This document shows positions 1 through 9,400 of a stretch of 64,000 nucleotides of DNA, piece after piece. The position numbers and the translations under genes are program-made. Below the pieces are notes generated by a model. It had not been told where the DNA came from, did no database searches, and saw nothing but the letters and a program-made list of their open reading frames with translations. The stretch is from Actinophytocola xanthii (GTDB taxonomy: Bacteria > Actinomycetota > Actinomycetes > Mycobacteriales > Pseudonocardiaceae). The stretch is taken from NCBI RefSeq assembly GCF_001921205.1, contig NZ_MSIE01000057.1, positions 1 through 64,000 on the forward strand. Reading direction: 5' to 3'. Numbering within the stretch: the stretch's first letter is position 1; the number at the start of each line of letters is the position of its first letter.

Positions 1-69
1 GCCACACCCTACAACTGCCAACGAACTACCGACTCAGGACACTAGATGTTTGATTCCGTGAAGTTGGTG

Positions 70-222
70 TTAGTGGTCGTAGGCGATCAGTGAGCGTTTG
101 CTGGTCGAGCGACGCTCACCGTCAAAGCGCAATAACGCCTGGGCCACAGCCACGGTCAGTAACTCACTGTCGGTAAACAACGGACGGCGACCCGGCCCAA
201 CTGATCTTTGGGTGTGGACCCG
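70..222 (-). pseudogene. IS982-like transposase N-terminal fragment (decayed)
   Basis: Read on the minus strand, the frame between stops contains a stretch reading FTDSELLTVAVAQALLRF. This closely resembles the N-terminal region of IS982-type DDE transposases, where a '(L)TDAELVxLAxxQxLLGF' block precedes the catalytic domain. The frame is stopped after about 50 codons (TAA at 70-72) and upstream by TGA at 223-225. No start codon, catalytic triad or terminal inverted repeats are visible, so this is a remnant of an insertion sequence and not an active element. The family name is from memory of the motif. Confidence 0.55.
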
Positions 223-436
223 TCATCAGCGGGCACGAGTGACGCGAAAGTGGGCCAGCCCGTTGGAAAAGGCCACCAGGTGAAGAAATTTCCTTTCCGA
301 CCCTCTTGCTGGTTGCGGATCGCCGTGTGAATACGTCGCGGTGCGAAGGGACAGCCGATGTCGAGCCTGGTCGAAGCCCTGGCCCAGCCACCTCCGCCCG
401 GCGTCGGTCACCGCCTGGTCCTGCGGTGATGCGAGG
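223..436. other. Non-coding stretch upstream of ftsY
   Basis: Together with the transposase fragment this separates ftsY from whatever lies to its left. In related actinobacteria smc usually sits directly upstream, but it is not in this window. I see no credible gene, no clear -35/-10 pair and no hairpin here. Confidence 0.4.
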
Positions 437-1771
437 ATGGCTGACGTGTCGAGCACTGTGATCGTGGTCATCGTCGTCGTTGCTGTGTTGGTGTTGCTCG
501 CGCTGGTCGTGGGGCTGACGCTCACCCGGCGGCGGCGGATCAGCCTGACCGAGCAGGAGCCGGTCGAGCTGGAGAAGCCGAAGGGCTACCAGGCCGGCGC
601 CGGGATCAGCCTCGCCCCCGGCGGGCAGCAGGCACCGTCCGTGCCTCCCGGCCCGACCACCAGCGAGCCGATCACCGCCCCGGTCCCGACCCAGTCACCG
701 ACCCAGACACCGCTCACGCCGACCCAGACGCCGACGGCCGAGCCGCTCACCGAGCCGGTGCCGTCGGCGACCACACCGGTCACCGAAGAGGTACCGGTCG
801 AGCCGCTGCCGACCACCCCCGCCCCCACCGAGGAGATCGCCCCGACCACCGGCCGCCTCGAGCGGCTCCGGGGGCGTCTCTCTCGGTCCCGCTCCACGTT
901 CGGCACCGGCCTGCTCGGCCTCCTCGGCGCCGGCGACCTCGACGAGGACTCCTGGACCGAGGTCGAGGACACCCTCCTGCTCGCCGACCTCGGCGCGGCC
1001 ACCACCCAGGAGGTCGTCGACCGCCTGCGGGCCGAGCTGGTCGCCCGGGGCGTCCGCACCCCCGAGCAGGCGCGCGCGCTCCTCCGCGAGGTCCTCGTCG
1101 ACGCCCTGCACCCCGAGATGGACCGCGCCGTCCGCGCCCTCCCGCACGAGTCCAACGGCACCAAGCTCCCCGCCGTCGTCCTGGTCACCGGGGTCAACGG
1201 CACCGGCAAGACCACCACCACCGGCAAGCTCGCCCGCGTCCTGGTCGCCGACGGGCGTTCGGTCGTCCTCGGCGCCGCCGACACGTTCCGGGCCGCGGCC
1301 ACCGAGCAGCTCGCCACCTGGGCCGAACGCGTCGGCGCCGAGGTCGTCCGCGGCAAGGAGGGCTCCGACCCGGCCGCGGTCGCCTTCGACTCGGTCAAGC
1401 GCGGGGTCCAGACCGGGGTGGACGCCGTGCTGGTCGACACCGCGGGCCGGCTGCACACCAAGACCGGGCTGATGGACGAGTTGGGCAAGGTCAAGCGCGT
1501 CGTCGAGAAGCAGACCAGGGTCGACGAGGTGCTCCTCGTCCTCGACGCCACCACCGGCCAGAACGGGCTCACCCAGGCCCGCGTGTTCGCCGACGTCGTC
1601 GACGTCACCGGCATCGTGCTCACCAAGCTCGACGGGACCGCCAAGGGCGGCATCGTCTTCCAGGTCCAGCGCGAGCTCGGCGTTCCGGTCAAGCTCGTCG
1701 GCCTCGGCGAGGGCGCCGACGACCTCGCCCCGTTCGAGCCCGGGGCGTTCGTCGACGCGTTGCTAGGCTGA
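437..1771 (+). CDS. ftsY: Signal recognition particle receptor FtsY
   Basis: FtsY is the SRP receptor GTPase that docks the Ffh-ribosome complex at the membrane for co-translational insertion. The ATG at 437 gives 444 residues starting MADVSSTVIV. A hydrophobic segment follows at residues 7-29, ended by an Arg cluster, then a Pro/Thr/Glu-rich linker of about 100 residues: the single-TM anchor plus acidic A domain seen in actinobacterial FtsY. The NG domain shows the P-loop GVNGTGKTTT (about residue 252), DTFRAAATEQL, DTAGR (about 334) and TKLDG (about 395). The longer in-frame start at 341 would place non-membrane residues before the anchor and is less likely. Its partner Ffh is encoded at 13820. 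Confidence 0.97.
   Translation: MADVSSTVIVVIVVVAVLVLLALVVGLTLTRRRRISLTEQEPVELEKPKGYQAGAGISLAPGGQQAPSVPPGPTTSEPITAPVPTQSPTQTPLTPTQTPTAEPLTEPVPSATTPVTEEVPVEPLPTTPAPTEEIAPTTGRLERLRGRLSRSRSTFGTGLLGLLGAGDLDEDSWTEVEDTLLLADLGAATTQEVVDRLRAELVARGVRTPEQARALLREVLVDALHPEMDRAVRALPHESNGTKLPAVVLVTGVNGTGKTTTTGKLARVLVADGRSVVLGAADTFRAAATEQLATWAERVGAEVVRGKEGSDPAAVAFDSVKRGVQTGVDAVLVDTAGRLHTKTGLMDELGKVKRVVEKQTRVDEVLLVLDATTGQNGLTQARVFADVVDVTGIVLTKLDGTAKGGIVFQVQRELGVPVKLVGLGEGADDLAPFEPGAFVDALLG
1764..1769 (+). promoter_or_regulatory. -10-like hexamer TAGGCT for the nitroreductase
   Basis: TAGGCT lies inside the last codons of ftsY and ends 7 nt before the GTG at 1777, a spacing expected if transcription starts on the start codon (leaderless mRNA). 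No convincing -35 is seen. Confidence 0.4.
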
Positions 1772-1776
1772 CGAAC

Positions 1777-2364
1777 GTGGAGTTCCAGGACGTCGTGCGC
1801 AAGCGGCGGATGGTGCGCCGCTACCAGAACCGCCCGGTACCCGCCGAGATCCTCGACCGGATCCTGCGCAACGCCACCCGCGGCCCGTCCGCCGGCTTCT
1901 CCCAGGGGCAGGCCTTCCTCGTCCTCGAGGGCGAGGACCTGGCCCGGTTCTGGGCGGTCGGCTCGTCCTGGGCCATGGCCAGCGTCCGGGAGACCGCCCC
2001 GCTGGTGATCGTGCCGTTCTCCTGCAAGCGGGTCTACCTCGACCGCTACGCCGAGCCCGACAAGGGCTGGACCGACCGCGACGAGTCCCGCTGGCCCATG
2101 CCGTTCTGGCACATCGACACCGGCATGGCCGCGCTGCTGATCCTGCAGACCGTCGTCGACGAGGGGCTCGGCGCGCTCTACTTCGGCATCGGACCCGACG
2201 ACATCGCGCCGTTCCGCGAGGCCTTCGGCGTCCCGGACGACTACGAGCCGATCGGCGCGATCTCCATCGGCTACCCGGACGAGCCGGAGATCCACCCCGG
2301 CAGCTCGGCCCGCCGCCGGCCACGCCGAGACCGTGACGAACTCATCCACCGCGGGCGGTGGTGA
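1777..2364 (+). CDS. Nitroreductase family protein
   Basis: This 195-residue protein belongs to the FMN-dependent NAD(P)H nitroreductase fold. It starts MEFQDVVRKRRMVRRY, the usual N-terminal phosphate-binding basic motif (RRxVRxY), followed by GPSAGFSQGQAFLVL, where substrate and flavin contacts lie. A late GIGPDDIAPFREAFGVP block and the GAISIGYP segment match the family C-terminus. The physiological substrate cannot be inferred. The GTG start follows ftsY by 5 nt. Its stop is only 20 nt from malate synthase, but that gene has its own -10-like element. Confidence 0.85.
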   Translation: MEFQDVVRKRRMVRRYQNRPVPAEILDRILRNATRGPSAGFSQGQAFLVLEGEDLARFWAVGSSWAMASVRETAPLVIVPFSCKRVYLDRYAEPDKGWTDRDESRWPMPFWHIDTGMAALLILQTVVDEGLGALYFGIGPDDIAPFREAFGVPDDYEPIGAISIGYPDEPEIHPGSSARRRPRRDRDELIHRGRW

Positions 2365-2371
2365 TCGGACC

Positions 2372-2377
2372 TAGGGT
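2372..2377 (+). promoter_or_regulatory. -10-like hexamer TAGGGT for aceB
   Basis: TAGGGT ends 7 nt upstream of the malate synthase ATG. There is no purine-rich Shine-Dalgarno in the gap, which fits a leaderless start for the aceB-allB-alc unit. Confidence 0.4.
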
Positions 2378-2384
2378 GTAACCC

Positions 2385-3962
2385 ATGGTCGACACCCAGG
2401 TACTCGGCGAATCGGTCGAGCGGAGCGAGGAGATACTGACCCCGGCGGCGCTGGAGTTCGTCGGGGAGCTGCACACGCGGTTCGCCGCGCGGCGCGACGA
2501 GCTGCTCGCCGCCAGAGCGGAGCGGCGGGCGGAGGCGTCGCGCACCGGACGGCTGGACTTCCTGCCGGAGACGGCCGAGGTGCGCGAGTCGGAGTGGCGG
2601 GTCGCGCAGGCGCCGCCGGACCTGACCGACCGTCGGGTGGAGATCACCGGCCCGACCGAGCGCAAGATGGCGATCAACGCGCTCAACTCGGGCGCCCGCG
2701 TCTGGCTCGCGGACCTGGAGGACGCCAACACCCCGCACTGGCACAACGTCGTCTCCGGCCAGGTGAACCTGTTCGACGCGGTCCGCGGCACGATCAGCTT
2801 CACCTCCCCGGAGGGCAAGGAGTACGCGCTCAAGGAGGACGTGCGGCCCGCCGTGATCGTGATGCGGCCCCGCGGCTGGCACCTCGACGAGCGGCACCTC
2901 ACCGTCGACGGCCGCCGCGCGGTGGGTGCCCTGGTCGACTTCGGGTTCTACTTCTTCCACAACGCCAAGGCACTCCTCGAGCGCGGCAGCGGTCCCTACT
3001 TCTACCTGCCCAAGATGGAGAGCCACCTCGAGGCGCGGCTGTGGAACGACGTGTTCACCTTCGCCGAGGAGCGGCTCGGCATCCCGCACGGCACCGTCCG
3101 GGCCACCGTGCTGATCGAGACGATCCCGGCCGCGTTCGAGATGGAGGAGATCCTCTACGAGCTGCGCGAGCACGCCTCCGGACTCAACGCCGGCCGCTGG
3201 GACTACCTGTTCAGCCTGATCAAGTACTTCCGCGACGCCGGGTCCGACTTCGTGCTGCCCGACCGCAACGACGTGACGATGACCGCGCCGTTCATGCGTG
3301 CCTACACCGAGCTGCTCGTGCGCACCTGCCACAAGCGCGGCGCGTTCGCGATGGGCGGGATGGCAGCGTTCATCCCCAACCGCCGCGACCCCGAGGTCAC
3401 CGAGAAGGCACTGGCCAAGGTGCACGACGACAAGCGGCGCGAGGCAGGCGACGGGTTCGACGGCTCCTGGGTGGCGCATCCGGACCTGGTCGACATCTGC
3501 GCCGAGGAGTTCGGCGCGGTGCTCGGCGAGCGCCCGAACCAGCTCGACCGCCTGCGGGAGGACGTCTCGGTCACCGCCGAGCAGCTGCTCGACGTGAAGT
3601 CCACGCCCGGCGCCGCCACCGAGGCCGGTCTGCGGGCGGCTGTCGACGTCGGCGTGCGGTACCTGGCGTCGTGGCTGTCCGGCAACGGTGCGGCCGCCAT
3701 CCACAACCTGATGGAGGACGCGGCGACCGCCGAGATCTCCCGCTCCCAGGTATGGCAGTGGGTGCGCAACGGCGTCGTGCTGGACACCGGTGCGCAGGTC
3801 AGCACCGACCTGGTCCGCTCGGTACTGGGCTCGGTGCGCGACGAGCTCACCGAGGCGTTGCCCGCCGAGTTCCTGGAGCCGGCGGTCGAGCTGTTCGAAC
3901 AGGTGGCGCTGGCCGAGGAGTTCCCCGACTTCCTCACCCTGCCCGCCTACGAGCGGATCTGA
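2385..3962 (+). CDS. aceB: Malate synthase A
   Basis: Malate synthase condenses glyoxylate with acetyl-CoA to malate. The 525-residue length is that of the A form, not the roughly 720-residue G form. Family signatures are visible: [13 protein letters not shown] near residue 106, [12 protein letters not shown] near 162, the [18 protein letters not shown] segment, the [10 protein letters not shown] region and the [10 protein letters not shown] block. It heads a tightly packed set with a CitE-like gene (3-nt gap), allantoinase and allantoicase. It is therefore more likely dedicated to glyoxylate released from allantoin than to a glyoxylate shunt; no isocitrate lyase is present here. Confidence 0.96.
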   Translation: MVDTQVLGESVERSEEILTPAALEFVGELHTRFAARRDELLAARAERRAEASRTGRLDFLPETAEVRESEWRVAQAPPDLTDRRVEITGPTERKMAINALNSGARVWLADLEDANTPHWHNVVSGQVNLFDAVRGTISFTSPEGKEYALKEDVRPAVIVMRPRGWHLDERHLTVDGRRAVGALVDFGFYFFHNAKALLERGSGPYFYLPKMESHLEARLWNDVFTFAEERLGIPHGTVRATVLIETIPAAFEMEEILYELREHASGLNAGRWDYLFSLIKYFRDAGSDFVLPDRNDVTMTAPFMRAYTELLVRTCHKRGAFAMGGMAAFIPNRRDPEVTEKALAKVHDDKRREAGDGFDGSWVAHPDLVDICAEEFGAVLGERPNQLDRLREDVSVTAEQLLDVKSTPGAATEAGLRAAVDVGVRYLASWLSGNGAAAIHNLMEDAATAEISRSQVWQWVRNGVVLDTGAQVSTDLVRSVLGSVRDELTEALPAEFLEPAVELFEQVALAEEFPDFLTLPAYERI

Positions 3963-3965
3963 CCC

Positions 3966-5201
3966 GTGCGTACCTCCCTGGACGGCGCCGCGCTCGCCGG
4001 GATCGCCCACCGGCTGTCCGAGGTGGACACCGCCCGGGTGGCCAGGTACCCCGGCGACGCGGCCGGCCGCCAACCCGTGCACACCTGCTACGTGCCGGCC
4101 GATCAGGTGGTCGGCGACGTGGCCGAGGCGTGGGGCGCGGCCGCGCTGGCCGCGATCGAGGAACACGCCCCGGACCCGGCGGCGTTCGCCGGCCTGTTCG
4201 GGCTGCCGGGCGAGCTCGCGGAGGCGGTACACGCCAAGGTGGTCGCGAAGCTGCGGCTGGAACCGGTGGAGGACCTGCGGATCGACTTCGAGGACGGCTA
4301 CGGGGTCCGGCCGGACGCCGACGAGGACGCCGACGCGCTGCGTTGCGCGGACCTCGTCGCCGGCTGGCCGGTCCCACCGCCGTGGGTGGGGCTGCGGTTC
4401 AAGTCGTTCGACACGCCCGAGCTGTTCGCCCGGGGAGTGCGCACGCTGGACCTGTTCGTCACCGCGCTCGGCCGGGCGCCGGTACTGACCTTCCCGAAGG
4501 TCACCGACGTCGCCCAGGTCGCCGCGCTGGTGGACGTGTTGGGGTTGCTGGAGTCCCACCTCGGGCTGGCCGAGGGCGCGCTGCGGTTCGAGATCCAGGT
4601 CGAGACCACGCAGTCCATCGTGGACTCCGAGGGGCGGCTGGCCGTCCCTCGGTTCCTCGAGGCCGGGCGGGGACGGGTGAGCGGACTGCACTTCGGCACC
4701 TACGACTACACGGCGGCCTGCGGGCTGCCCGCCGCCGAGCAGCACCTCGCCCACCCAGCCTGCGACTTCGCCCGGCACGTCATGCAGGTCAGCGCGGCGG
4801 GCACCGGCGTACGCCTGTCCGACGGGTCGAGCAACGTGCTGCCGGTGGGGAACCGGGACGCGGTGACCGAGGCGTGGCGTACGCACTACACGCTCGTCCT
4901 GCGGTCGCTGGCCAACGGCTTCCACCAGGGCTGGGACATGCACCCCGCGCAGCTGGTCACCCGGTACGCGGCGAACTTCGTCCACCACCTGGAGAGCGCA
5001 CCGGCCGACGCCGCCCGGCTGCGGGCCTATGTGGACTCCACCGGCGGCGGGGTGCTGGACGAGCCGGCGACGGCCCAGGCGCTGGCCTCCTCGCTGCGCC
5101 GTGCGGTGGACTGCGGTGCGCTCTCCAGCGACGAGGTCAGGGGCCTGTGCGGGCTGTCCGAGGTGGAGCTGGACGCGCTTGGCCGTCGGGAACCGCTGTG
5201 A
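3966..5201 (+). CDS. CitE/HpcH-like TIM-barrel protein, DUF6986 family, in ureide cluster
   Basis: The 411-residue product looks like a citrate-lyase-beta/malyl-CoA-lyase relative. It has DFEDGYG (about 107-113, cf. the CitE metal-site DLEDxV), FEIQVET (about 208-214, cf. IETxxG), [14 protein letters not shown] (about 240-253, cf. the FGxxD strand) and GWDMHPAQ (about 322-329, cf. the IHPxQ loop). The metal-binding acidic residues therefore appear retained. I match it to DUF6986, whose function I do not know. It starts with GTG 3 nt after aceB and overlaps allB by 4 nt, so it is surely co-translated with allantoin and glyoxylate enzymes. A role in cleaving ureidoglycolate or another glyoxylate-yielding intermediate is my inference. 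Confidence 0.75.
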   Translation: MRTSLDGAALAGIAHRLSEVDTARVARYPGDAAGRQPVHTCYVPADQVVGDVAEAWGAAALAAIEEHAPDPAAFAGLFGLPGELAEAVHAKVVAKLRLEPVEDLRIDFEDGYGVRPDADEDADALRCADLVAGWPVPPPWVGLRFKSFDTPELFARGVRTLDLFVTALGRAPVLTFPKVTDVAQVAALVDVLGLLESHLGLAEGALRFEIQVETTQSIVDSEGRLAVPRFLEAGRGRVSGLHFGTYDYTAACGLPAAEQHLAHPACDFARHVMQVSAAGTGVRLSDGSSNVLPVGNRDAVTEAWRTHYTLVLRSLANGFHQGWDMHPAQLVTRYAANFVHHLESAPADAARLRAYVDSTGGGVLDEPATAQALASSLRRAVDCGALSSDEVRGLCGLSEVELDALGRREPL

Positions 5202-6526
5202 CCAGGGCCGACCTGGCGTTCCACGCCCCCCGCGTGATCACTCCGGGCGGCGAGGAGCCGGGCTGGGTCGCCGTCCGGGACGGGGTGGTCGTCGAGGTCT
5301 CGCCGAGCCCTGTGCCGGCGGAACGGGTCGTCGAGCTCGCCGAGGACGAGGTACTGCTGCCCGGTCTCGTCGACACCCACGTCCACGTCAACGACCCCGG
5401 GCGCACCGACTGGGAGGGCTTCCCCAGCGCGACCAGGGCTGCCGCCGCCGGCGGGGTCACCACGCTGATCGACATGCCGCTCAACAGCGTCCCGCCGACC
5501 ACGGATCTCGCCGCGCTGGCGATGAAGCGGGCCGTCGCCCGCGACCGCATCCACGTCGACGTCGGCTTCTGGGGCGGTGCCGTCCCCGGAAACCTGGGCG
5601 AGCTGATCGGGCTGCACCAGGCCGGGGTGTTCGGCTTCAAGTGCTTCCTGCTGCACAGCGGAGTCGACGAGTTCGGCTTCCTCGACCCCGACGAGCTGGG
5701 GGACGTGCTCCGGCTGCTGCACGGCGTCGACGCGCTCACGATCGTGCATGCCGAGGACCCCGAGGTCATCGCGAACGCCCCGCCGGCGGCCGGCCGCCGC
5801 TACGCCGACTTCCTCGCCTCCCGCCCCGCGGCGGCCGAGGACAGCGCGATCGCCACCGTCATCGACCGCGCCCGCACCGCCGACGCCAGGGTGCACGTCC
5901 TGCACCTGTCCTCGTCGGACGCGCTGCCGCTGGTCGCCACGGCCCGGCGCGACGGGGTCCGCCTCACCGCCGAGACCTGCCCGCACTACCTGACCCTGCG
6001 CGCCGAGGACATCCCCGACGGCGCCACCCAGTTCAAGTGCTGCCCGCCCATCCGCGACTCGGCCAACCAGGACCGGCTCTGGCAGGCCCTGGCCGACGGC
6101 GTGGTCGACTGCGTGGTCAGCGACCACTCGCCCTCCCTCGCCTCGCTCAAGCGCCTGGACACCGGCGACTTCGGCCGGGCCTGGGGCGGCATCGCCGGCC
6201 TGCAGCTGGGCCTGCCGGCCATGTGGACCGAGGCCTCGGCCAGGGGTGTCCCGTTGTCCACAGTGGTGGGCTGGATGTCGGCGGCCCCCGCCGACCTGGT
6301 CGGCCTGCGGCACAAGGGCCGCATCGAGCCCGGCCGCGACGCCGACCTGTGCGTGTTCGCCCCCGACGCCGAGTTCACCGTCGACGCGGCGGCACTCCAC
6401 CACCGCAACCCGGTCACGGCCTACGACGGCCGCCGGCTGCGTGGTGTCGTCCGCTCGACGTGGCTGCGCGGCCGCGAGGTCACCGGCGAGCCGGGCGGGC
6501 GCCTGCTCGTGCGAGGGCTGGCATGA
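5198..6526 (+). CDS. allB: Allantoinase
   Basis: Allantoinase opens allantoin to allantoate. The GTG at 5198 overlaps the preceding stop as GTGA and gives 442 residues. Binuclear-metal amidohydrolase landmarks are present in order: [18 protein letters not shown] (His61/His63), [10 protein letters not shown] with the Lys expected to be carboxylated, [17 protein letters not shown], and DHSPS carrying the catalytic Asp. These match allantoinase and cyclic-amidohydrolase sequences. The neighbouring allantoicase fixes the substrate assignment over dihydropyrimidinase or hydantoinase. Confidence 0.95.
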   Translation: MTRADLAFHAPRVITPGGEEPGWVAVRDGVVVEVSPSPVPAERVVELAEDEVLLPGLVDTHVHVNDPGRTDWEGFPSATRAAAAGGVTTLIDMPLNSVPPTTDLAALAMKRAVARDRIHVDVGFWGGAVPGNLGELIGLHQAGVFGFKCFLLHSGVDEFGFLDPDELGDVLRLLHGVDALTIVHAEDPEVIANAPPAAGRRYADFLASRPAAAEDSAIATVIDRARTADARVHVLHLSSSDALPLVATARRDGVRLTAETCPHYLTLRAEDIPDGATQFKCCPPIRDSANQDRLWQALADGVVDCVVSDHSPSLASLKRLDTGDFGRAWGGIAGLQLGLPAMWTEASARGVPLSTVVGWMSAAPADLVGLRHKGRIEPGRDADLCVFAPDAEFTVDAAALHHRNPVTAYDGRRLRGVVRSTWLRGREVTGEPGGRLLVRGLA

Positions 6527-7665
6527 GCGGCCCGGCGGCCTGGACCGCGCTGCCCGACCTGGCGTCGCGGCGGGTGGGCGGCAGCGTCGTGTGGGCCAAC
6601 GACGAGCTGTTCGCCGAGCGGGAGAACCTGGTCCGGGCAAGCGAGCCGGTGTTCCAGCCGGCCACGTTCGGCCACAAGGGACAGATCTACGACGGGTGGG
6701 AGACCCGCCGACGCCGGGACACCGGGACCGACCAGGCCGTGGTCCGCCTCGGCCTGCCCGGCGTGGTGCGCGGCGTCGTGGTCGACACGGCGTTCTTCAC
6801 CGGGAACTACCCGCCGTTCTGCGCTGTCGACGCCTGCGCGGTGGAGGGCTACCCCAGCCCGGCGGAGCTGGCGGAGGCCGAGTGGCACCCGCTCGTACCC
6901 CGCTCGCCCCTGGCCGGCGACACGAAGAACCCCTTCGCCGTCGAGGACCAGCACCGCTTCACCCACGTCCGGTTGACGATCATTCCCGACGGGGGAGTGG
7001 CCCGCCTGCGCGTGCACGGTGAGCCGGTGGCCGACCCGCGCTTCCTCGACCTGGGCTGGGTCGACCTGGCCGCGCTGGAGAACGGCGCGACGATCTCCGG
7101 GTGCAGCAACATGTTCTACTCCTCGCCGGCCAACCTCATCTCGCCCGGCTTCGCCGCGGTGATGGGGGAGGGCTGGGAGACCGCGCGCCGCCGCGACGAG
7201 GGCAACGACTGGGTGTCGGTCCTGCTGGCCGGCCCCGGCGTGCCCAGGATGGCGGAGCTGGACACCAGCCACTTCAAGGGCAACGCGCCCGGCTGGGCGT
7301 CGCTGACCGCCGGTGACCGGGTGCTGCTCGACCGGACCCGGCTCCAGCCGGACACCCGGCACCGCTTCCTGCTCCCGGAAACCGCGGAGGTGAGCGAGGT
7401 CCGGATGGATGTCTACCCGGACGGCGGGATGGCCCGCCTGCGGATCTGGGGGTCGCTGGGCACGACCGGCCGTACCGAGTTCGTCCTGCGCTGGTTCAAC
7501 CTGCTCCCGGCGAGCCAGGCCCGCGCCGTCCTCGTCGGCGCCGGGGCGGCCGAGCCCGACGCCGTGGCGACGGTCGACGCTCGCCCGCTCACCGCGCCGC
7601 CGCTGCACGGCCCGCTCGCCGCGATCTGCTCGGGACGGCCAAGAGGGCTACCGTTGCCGGAGTGA
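6523..7665 (+). CDS. alc: Allantoicase
   Basis: Allantoicase hydrolyses allantoate to ureidoglycolate and urea. The ATG at 6523 overlaps the allB stop (ATGA). The 380-residue protein has the typical duplicated beta-sandwich. The first repeat has GWETRRRRD and [13 protein letters not shown], and the second has [14 protein letters not shown] and [16 protein letters not shown]. Each repeat ends in a '[13 protein letters not shown]' type strand ([14 protein letters not shown] in the first). Conservation of both repeats suggests an active enzyme. No ureidoglycolate lyase or urease gene of a known family follows. Confidence 0.95.
   Translation: MSGPAAWTALPDLASRRVGGSVVWANDELFAERENLVRASEPVFQPATFGHKGQIYDGWETRRRRDTGTDQAVVRLGLPGVVRGVVVDTAFFTGNYPPFCAVDACAVEGYPSPAELAEAEWHPLVPRSPLAGDTKNPFAVEDQHRFTHVRLTIIPDGGVARLRVHGEPVADPRFLDLGWVDLAALENGATISGCSNMFYSSPANLISPGFAAVMGEGWETARRRDEGNDWVSVLLAGPGVPRMAELDTSHFKGNAPGWASLTAGDRVLLDRTRLQPDTRHRFLLPETAEVSEVRMDVYPDGGMARLRIWGSLGTTGRTEFVLRWFNLLPASQARAVLVGAGAAEPDAVATVDARPLTAPPLHGPLAAICSGRPRGLPLPE
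7649..7654 (+). promoter_or_regulatory. -10-like hexamer TACCGT for the PAP2-DGK gene
   Basis: The element is inside the 3' end of alc and ends 7 nt before the GTG at 7662. It could give a separate leaderless transcript, although GTGA coupling to alc is equally possible. Confidence 0.25.
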
Positions 7666-9242
7666 TCAGAGCAGCACTGTTCGAAGCAGGCCGACGGGCC
7701 GCACTTCGTCGGGATGAGAGACGTCATCGACGGAGCCCGGCCGGACTTGCGACCAGTGTTGGGAGAATTCGCCGGTCCTACTGGCGCGTGGGGCGCGTCG
7801 ACGCCGAGCTCGTGCGGCGCAGCGGCGAGCTGCCGCCGACCCCGTTCGACACCCTGTTCCGCCGGCTGGGCCGGGCTGCCGACCACAGCAAGCTCTGGTT
7901 CGCCGTCGCGGCCCTGCTCGTCGCCCGCAAGGGGGCGACCCGGCGGGCCGGTCTGCGCGGTCTCGCCGCGATCGGCGGGGCCAGCTTCTCCGCGAGCCTG
8001 GTCGCCAAGCGGCTGTTCCCGCGCCGCCGGCCGGCCGCCGAGCTGCTGCCCGTGCACCGCCGGATGACCCGGCGGCCCACCTCCTCGTCCTTCCCCTCCG
8101 GGCACTCCGCCTCGGCGTTCGCGTTCGCCTCGGCCGTGGCCATGGAGCACGGCCCGATCGGCGCCGTCGTGTTCCCGGCGGCGGCACTGGTCGGGTACTC
8201 CCGCGTGCACACCGGCGTCCACTGGCCGAGCGACGTCGCCGCCGGCGCGGCGATCGGTGTCGGCGCGGCCTGGGCCACCCGGCACTGGTGGCCGCACGGC
8301 GCCGGTCTGCCCGAGCAGAGCGAACCGCCGGTCGACGTGCCCGAGGTCGGCGACGGGAGCGGCCTGGTGGTCCTGGTGAACCCCGCGTCCGGAACCGACA
8401 ACGTCGACCCCACAGCGGAGATCATCGCGATGTGGCCGGAGGCGGAGATCATCCGCATCGAGCCCAACACCGACCCGGTCAAGGCCATGACCACCCGCCT
8501 CGACCAGGGCGGGGTCCGGGCGGTCGGCGCCGCCGGCGGCGACGGCACGGTGACCGCTGTCGCCGACCTCGCCGTGCGCTACGCGTTGCCACTGGTCGTC
8601 GTGCCGGCCGGCACGCTCGACCACTTCGCCCGGGACCTGGGAGTCGACGGGCCGGCGGACACCCGCGACGCCACCCAGGTGGGCGCGGCGGTGAGCGTGG
8701 ACGTCGCGGAGGTGGCCGTCGAGCGCCGGGAGAGCACCGAGCGGATCACGTTCATCAACACCGCGAGCCTGGGCGGCTACCCGGAGCTGGTGCGGCTGCG
8801 GGAGAAGCTCGAGTCCCGCTGGCCGAAGTGGTTCGCCGCGGCGGTGGCCATGCCGCGCACCCTGCGCCGCGCCCAGCCGCTGCCGATCCTGCTCGACGGC
8901 GAGTTCAAGCTGGTCTGGATGTTGTTCGTGGGCAACGGCTCCTACCAGCCCAAGGGCTTCGGCGCGGCCCGCCGCGCCAGCCTGTCCTCGGGCAAGCTCG
9001 ACGTCCGGTACCTGCGGGCGGACCTCCCGTACTCGCGTGCCCGCTTCGTCCTCGCCGCCCTCACCGGCACGCTGCAGACCAGCCACGTGTACCGGCACTT
9101 CGAGGCCCCGGCGACCGAGGTCACCCTGCTCGGCCCCGACCGCAGGATCGCCACCGACGGCGAGGTCGGCCCGAGCGGCAGCCGGTTCACCTTCCGGGTC
9201 CGCCCGCGCTCGCTCTCGGTCTACCGCCTGCCGCCGCCCTAG
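7662..9242 (+). CDS. PAP2 phosphatase - diacylglycerol kinase fusion protein
   Basis: A 526-residue two-domain lipid enzyme. The N-terminal half is a PAP2 phosphatase with all three signature motifs: KRLFPRRRP, PSGHSAS and SRVHTGVHWPSD. The C-terminal half is a diacylglycerol/sphingosine-kinase-type catalytic domain with VVLVNPASGT, GGDGTVTAVADLA and PAGTLDHFARDLG. The hydrophobic stretches belong to the PAP2 part. One polypeptide could therefore both dephosphorylate and phosphorylate lipid head groups; the true substrates are unknown. Such fusions are known in actinobacteria. The GTG start overlaps the alc stop by 4 nt, yet no functional link to allantoin is evident. Confidence 0.88.
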   Translation: MIRAALFEAGRRAALRRDERRHRRSPAGLATSVGRIRRSYWRVGRVDAELVRRSGELPPTPFDTLFRRLGRAADHSKLWFAVAALLVARKGATRRAGLRGLAAIGGASFSASLVAKRLFPRRRPAAELLPVHRRMTRRPTSSSFPSGHSASAFAFASAVAMEHGPIGAVVFPAAALVGYSRVHTGVHWPSDVAAGAAIGVGAAWATRHWWPHGAGLPEQSEPPVDVPEVGDGSGLVVLVNPASGTDNVDPTAEIIAMWPEAEIIRIEPNTDPVKAMTTRLDQGGVRAVGAAGGDGTVTAVADLAVRYALPLVVVPAGTLDHFARDLGVDGPADTRDATQVGAAVSVDVAEVAVERRESTERITFINTASLGGYPELVRLREKLESRWPKWFAAAVAMPRTLRRAQPLPILLDGEFKLVWMLFVGNGSYQPKGFGAARRASLSSGKLDVRYLRADLPYSRARFVLAALTGTLQTSHVYRHFEAPATEVTLLGPDRRIATDGEVGPSGSRFTFRVRPRSLSVYRLPPP

Positions 9243-9400
9243 GGCACGTCCACACAGCCCTCGATCGCGGTCTTCGCGCCCAGCCCGCCGCTGGCCACGT
9301 TGTCGGACAGGCCGAGTACGACCCGGTACGAGGCCCGCCCTCCGCCTTGCCAGCGACGACCTGGATCACGAAGCCCATCGACCGGGACTGTGCGGACGCG
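9239..9400 (-). pseudogene. Possible C-terminal remnant of a minus-strand gene
   Basis: One minus-strand frame reads YRVVLGLSDNVASGGLGAKT, then AIEGCVDVP and a stop at 9239-9241. It looks more protein-like than the usual GC-rich shadow frames, and it occupies a stretch with no plus-strand gene. A second frame just upstream begins MGFVIQVVAGKAEGG and could join it by a frameshift near 9335. No family is recognised and the upstream part is missing. It may be a decayed gene or coincidence. Confidence 0.2.

Noticed and set aside
2365-2384. GlnR site before aceB
   Set aside because: Only a single GTAAC pentamer occurs; no GAAAC partners at 6-nt spacing.
2271-4988. A 905-codon minus-strand open frame opposite aceB and the CitE-like gene
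   Set aside because: Composition is Gly/Arg/His/Val shadow sequence with no family motif, while the plus-strand genes are clear. The same applies to the long frame at 13682-16555 opposite ffh.
2594-5197. A very long open frame on the plus strand running through aceB and the CitE-like gene into allantoinase
   Set aside because: Only the part from GTG 5198 encodes allantoinase; the upstream portion is an Arg/Gly-rich shadow frame typical of GC-rich DNA.
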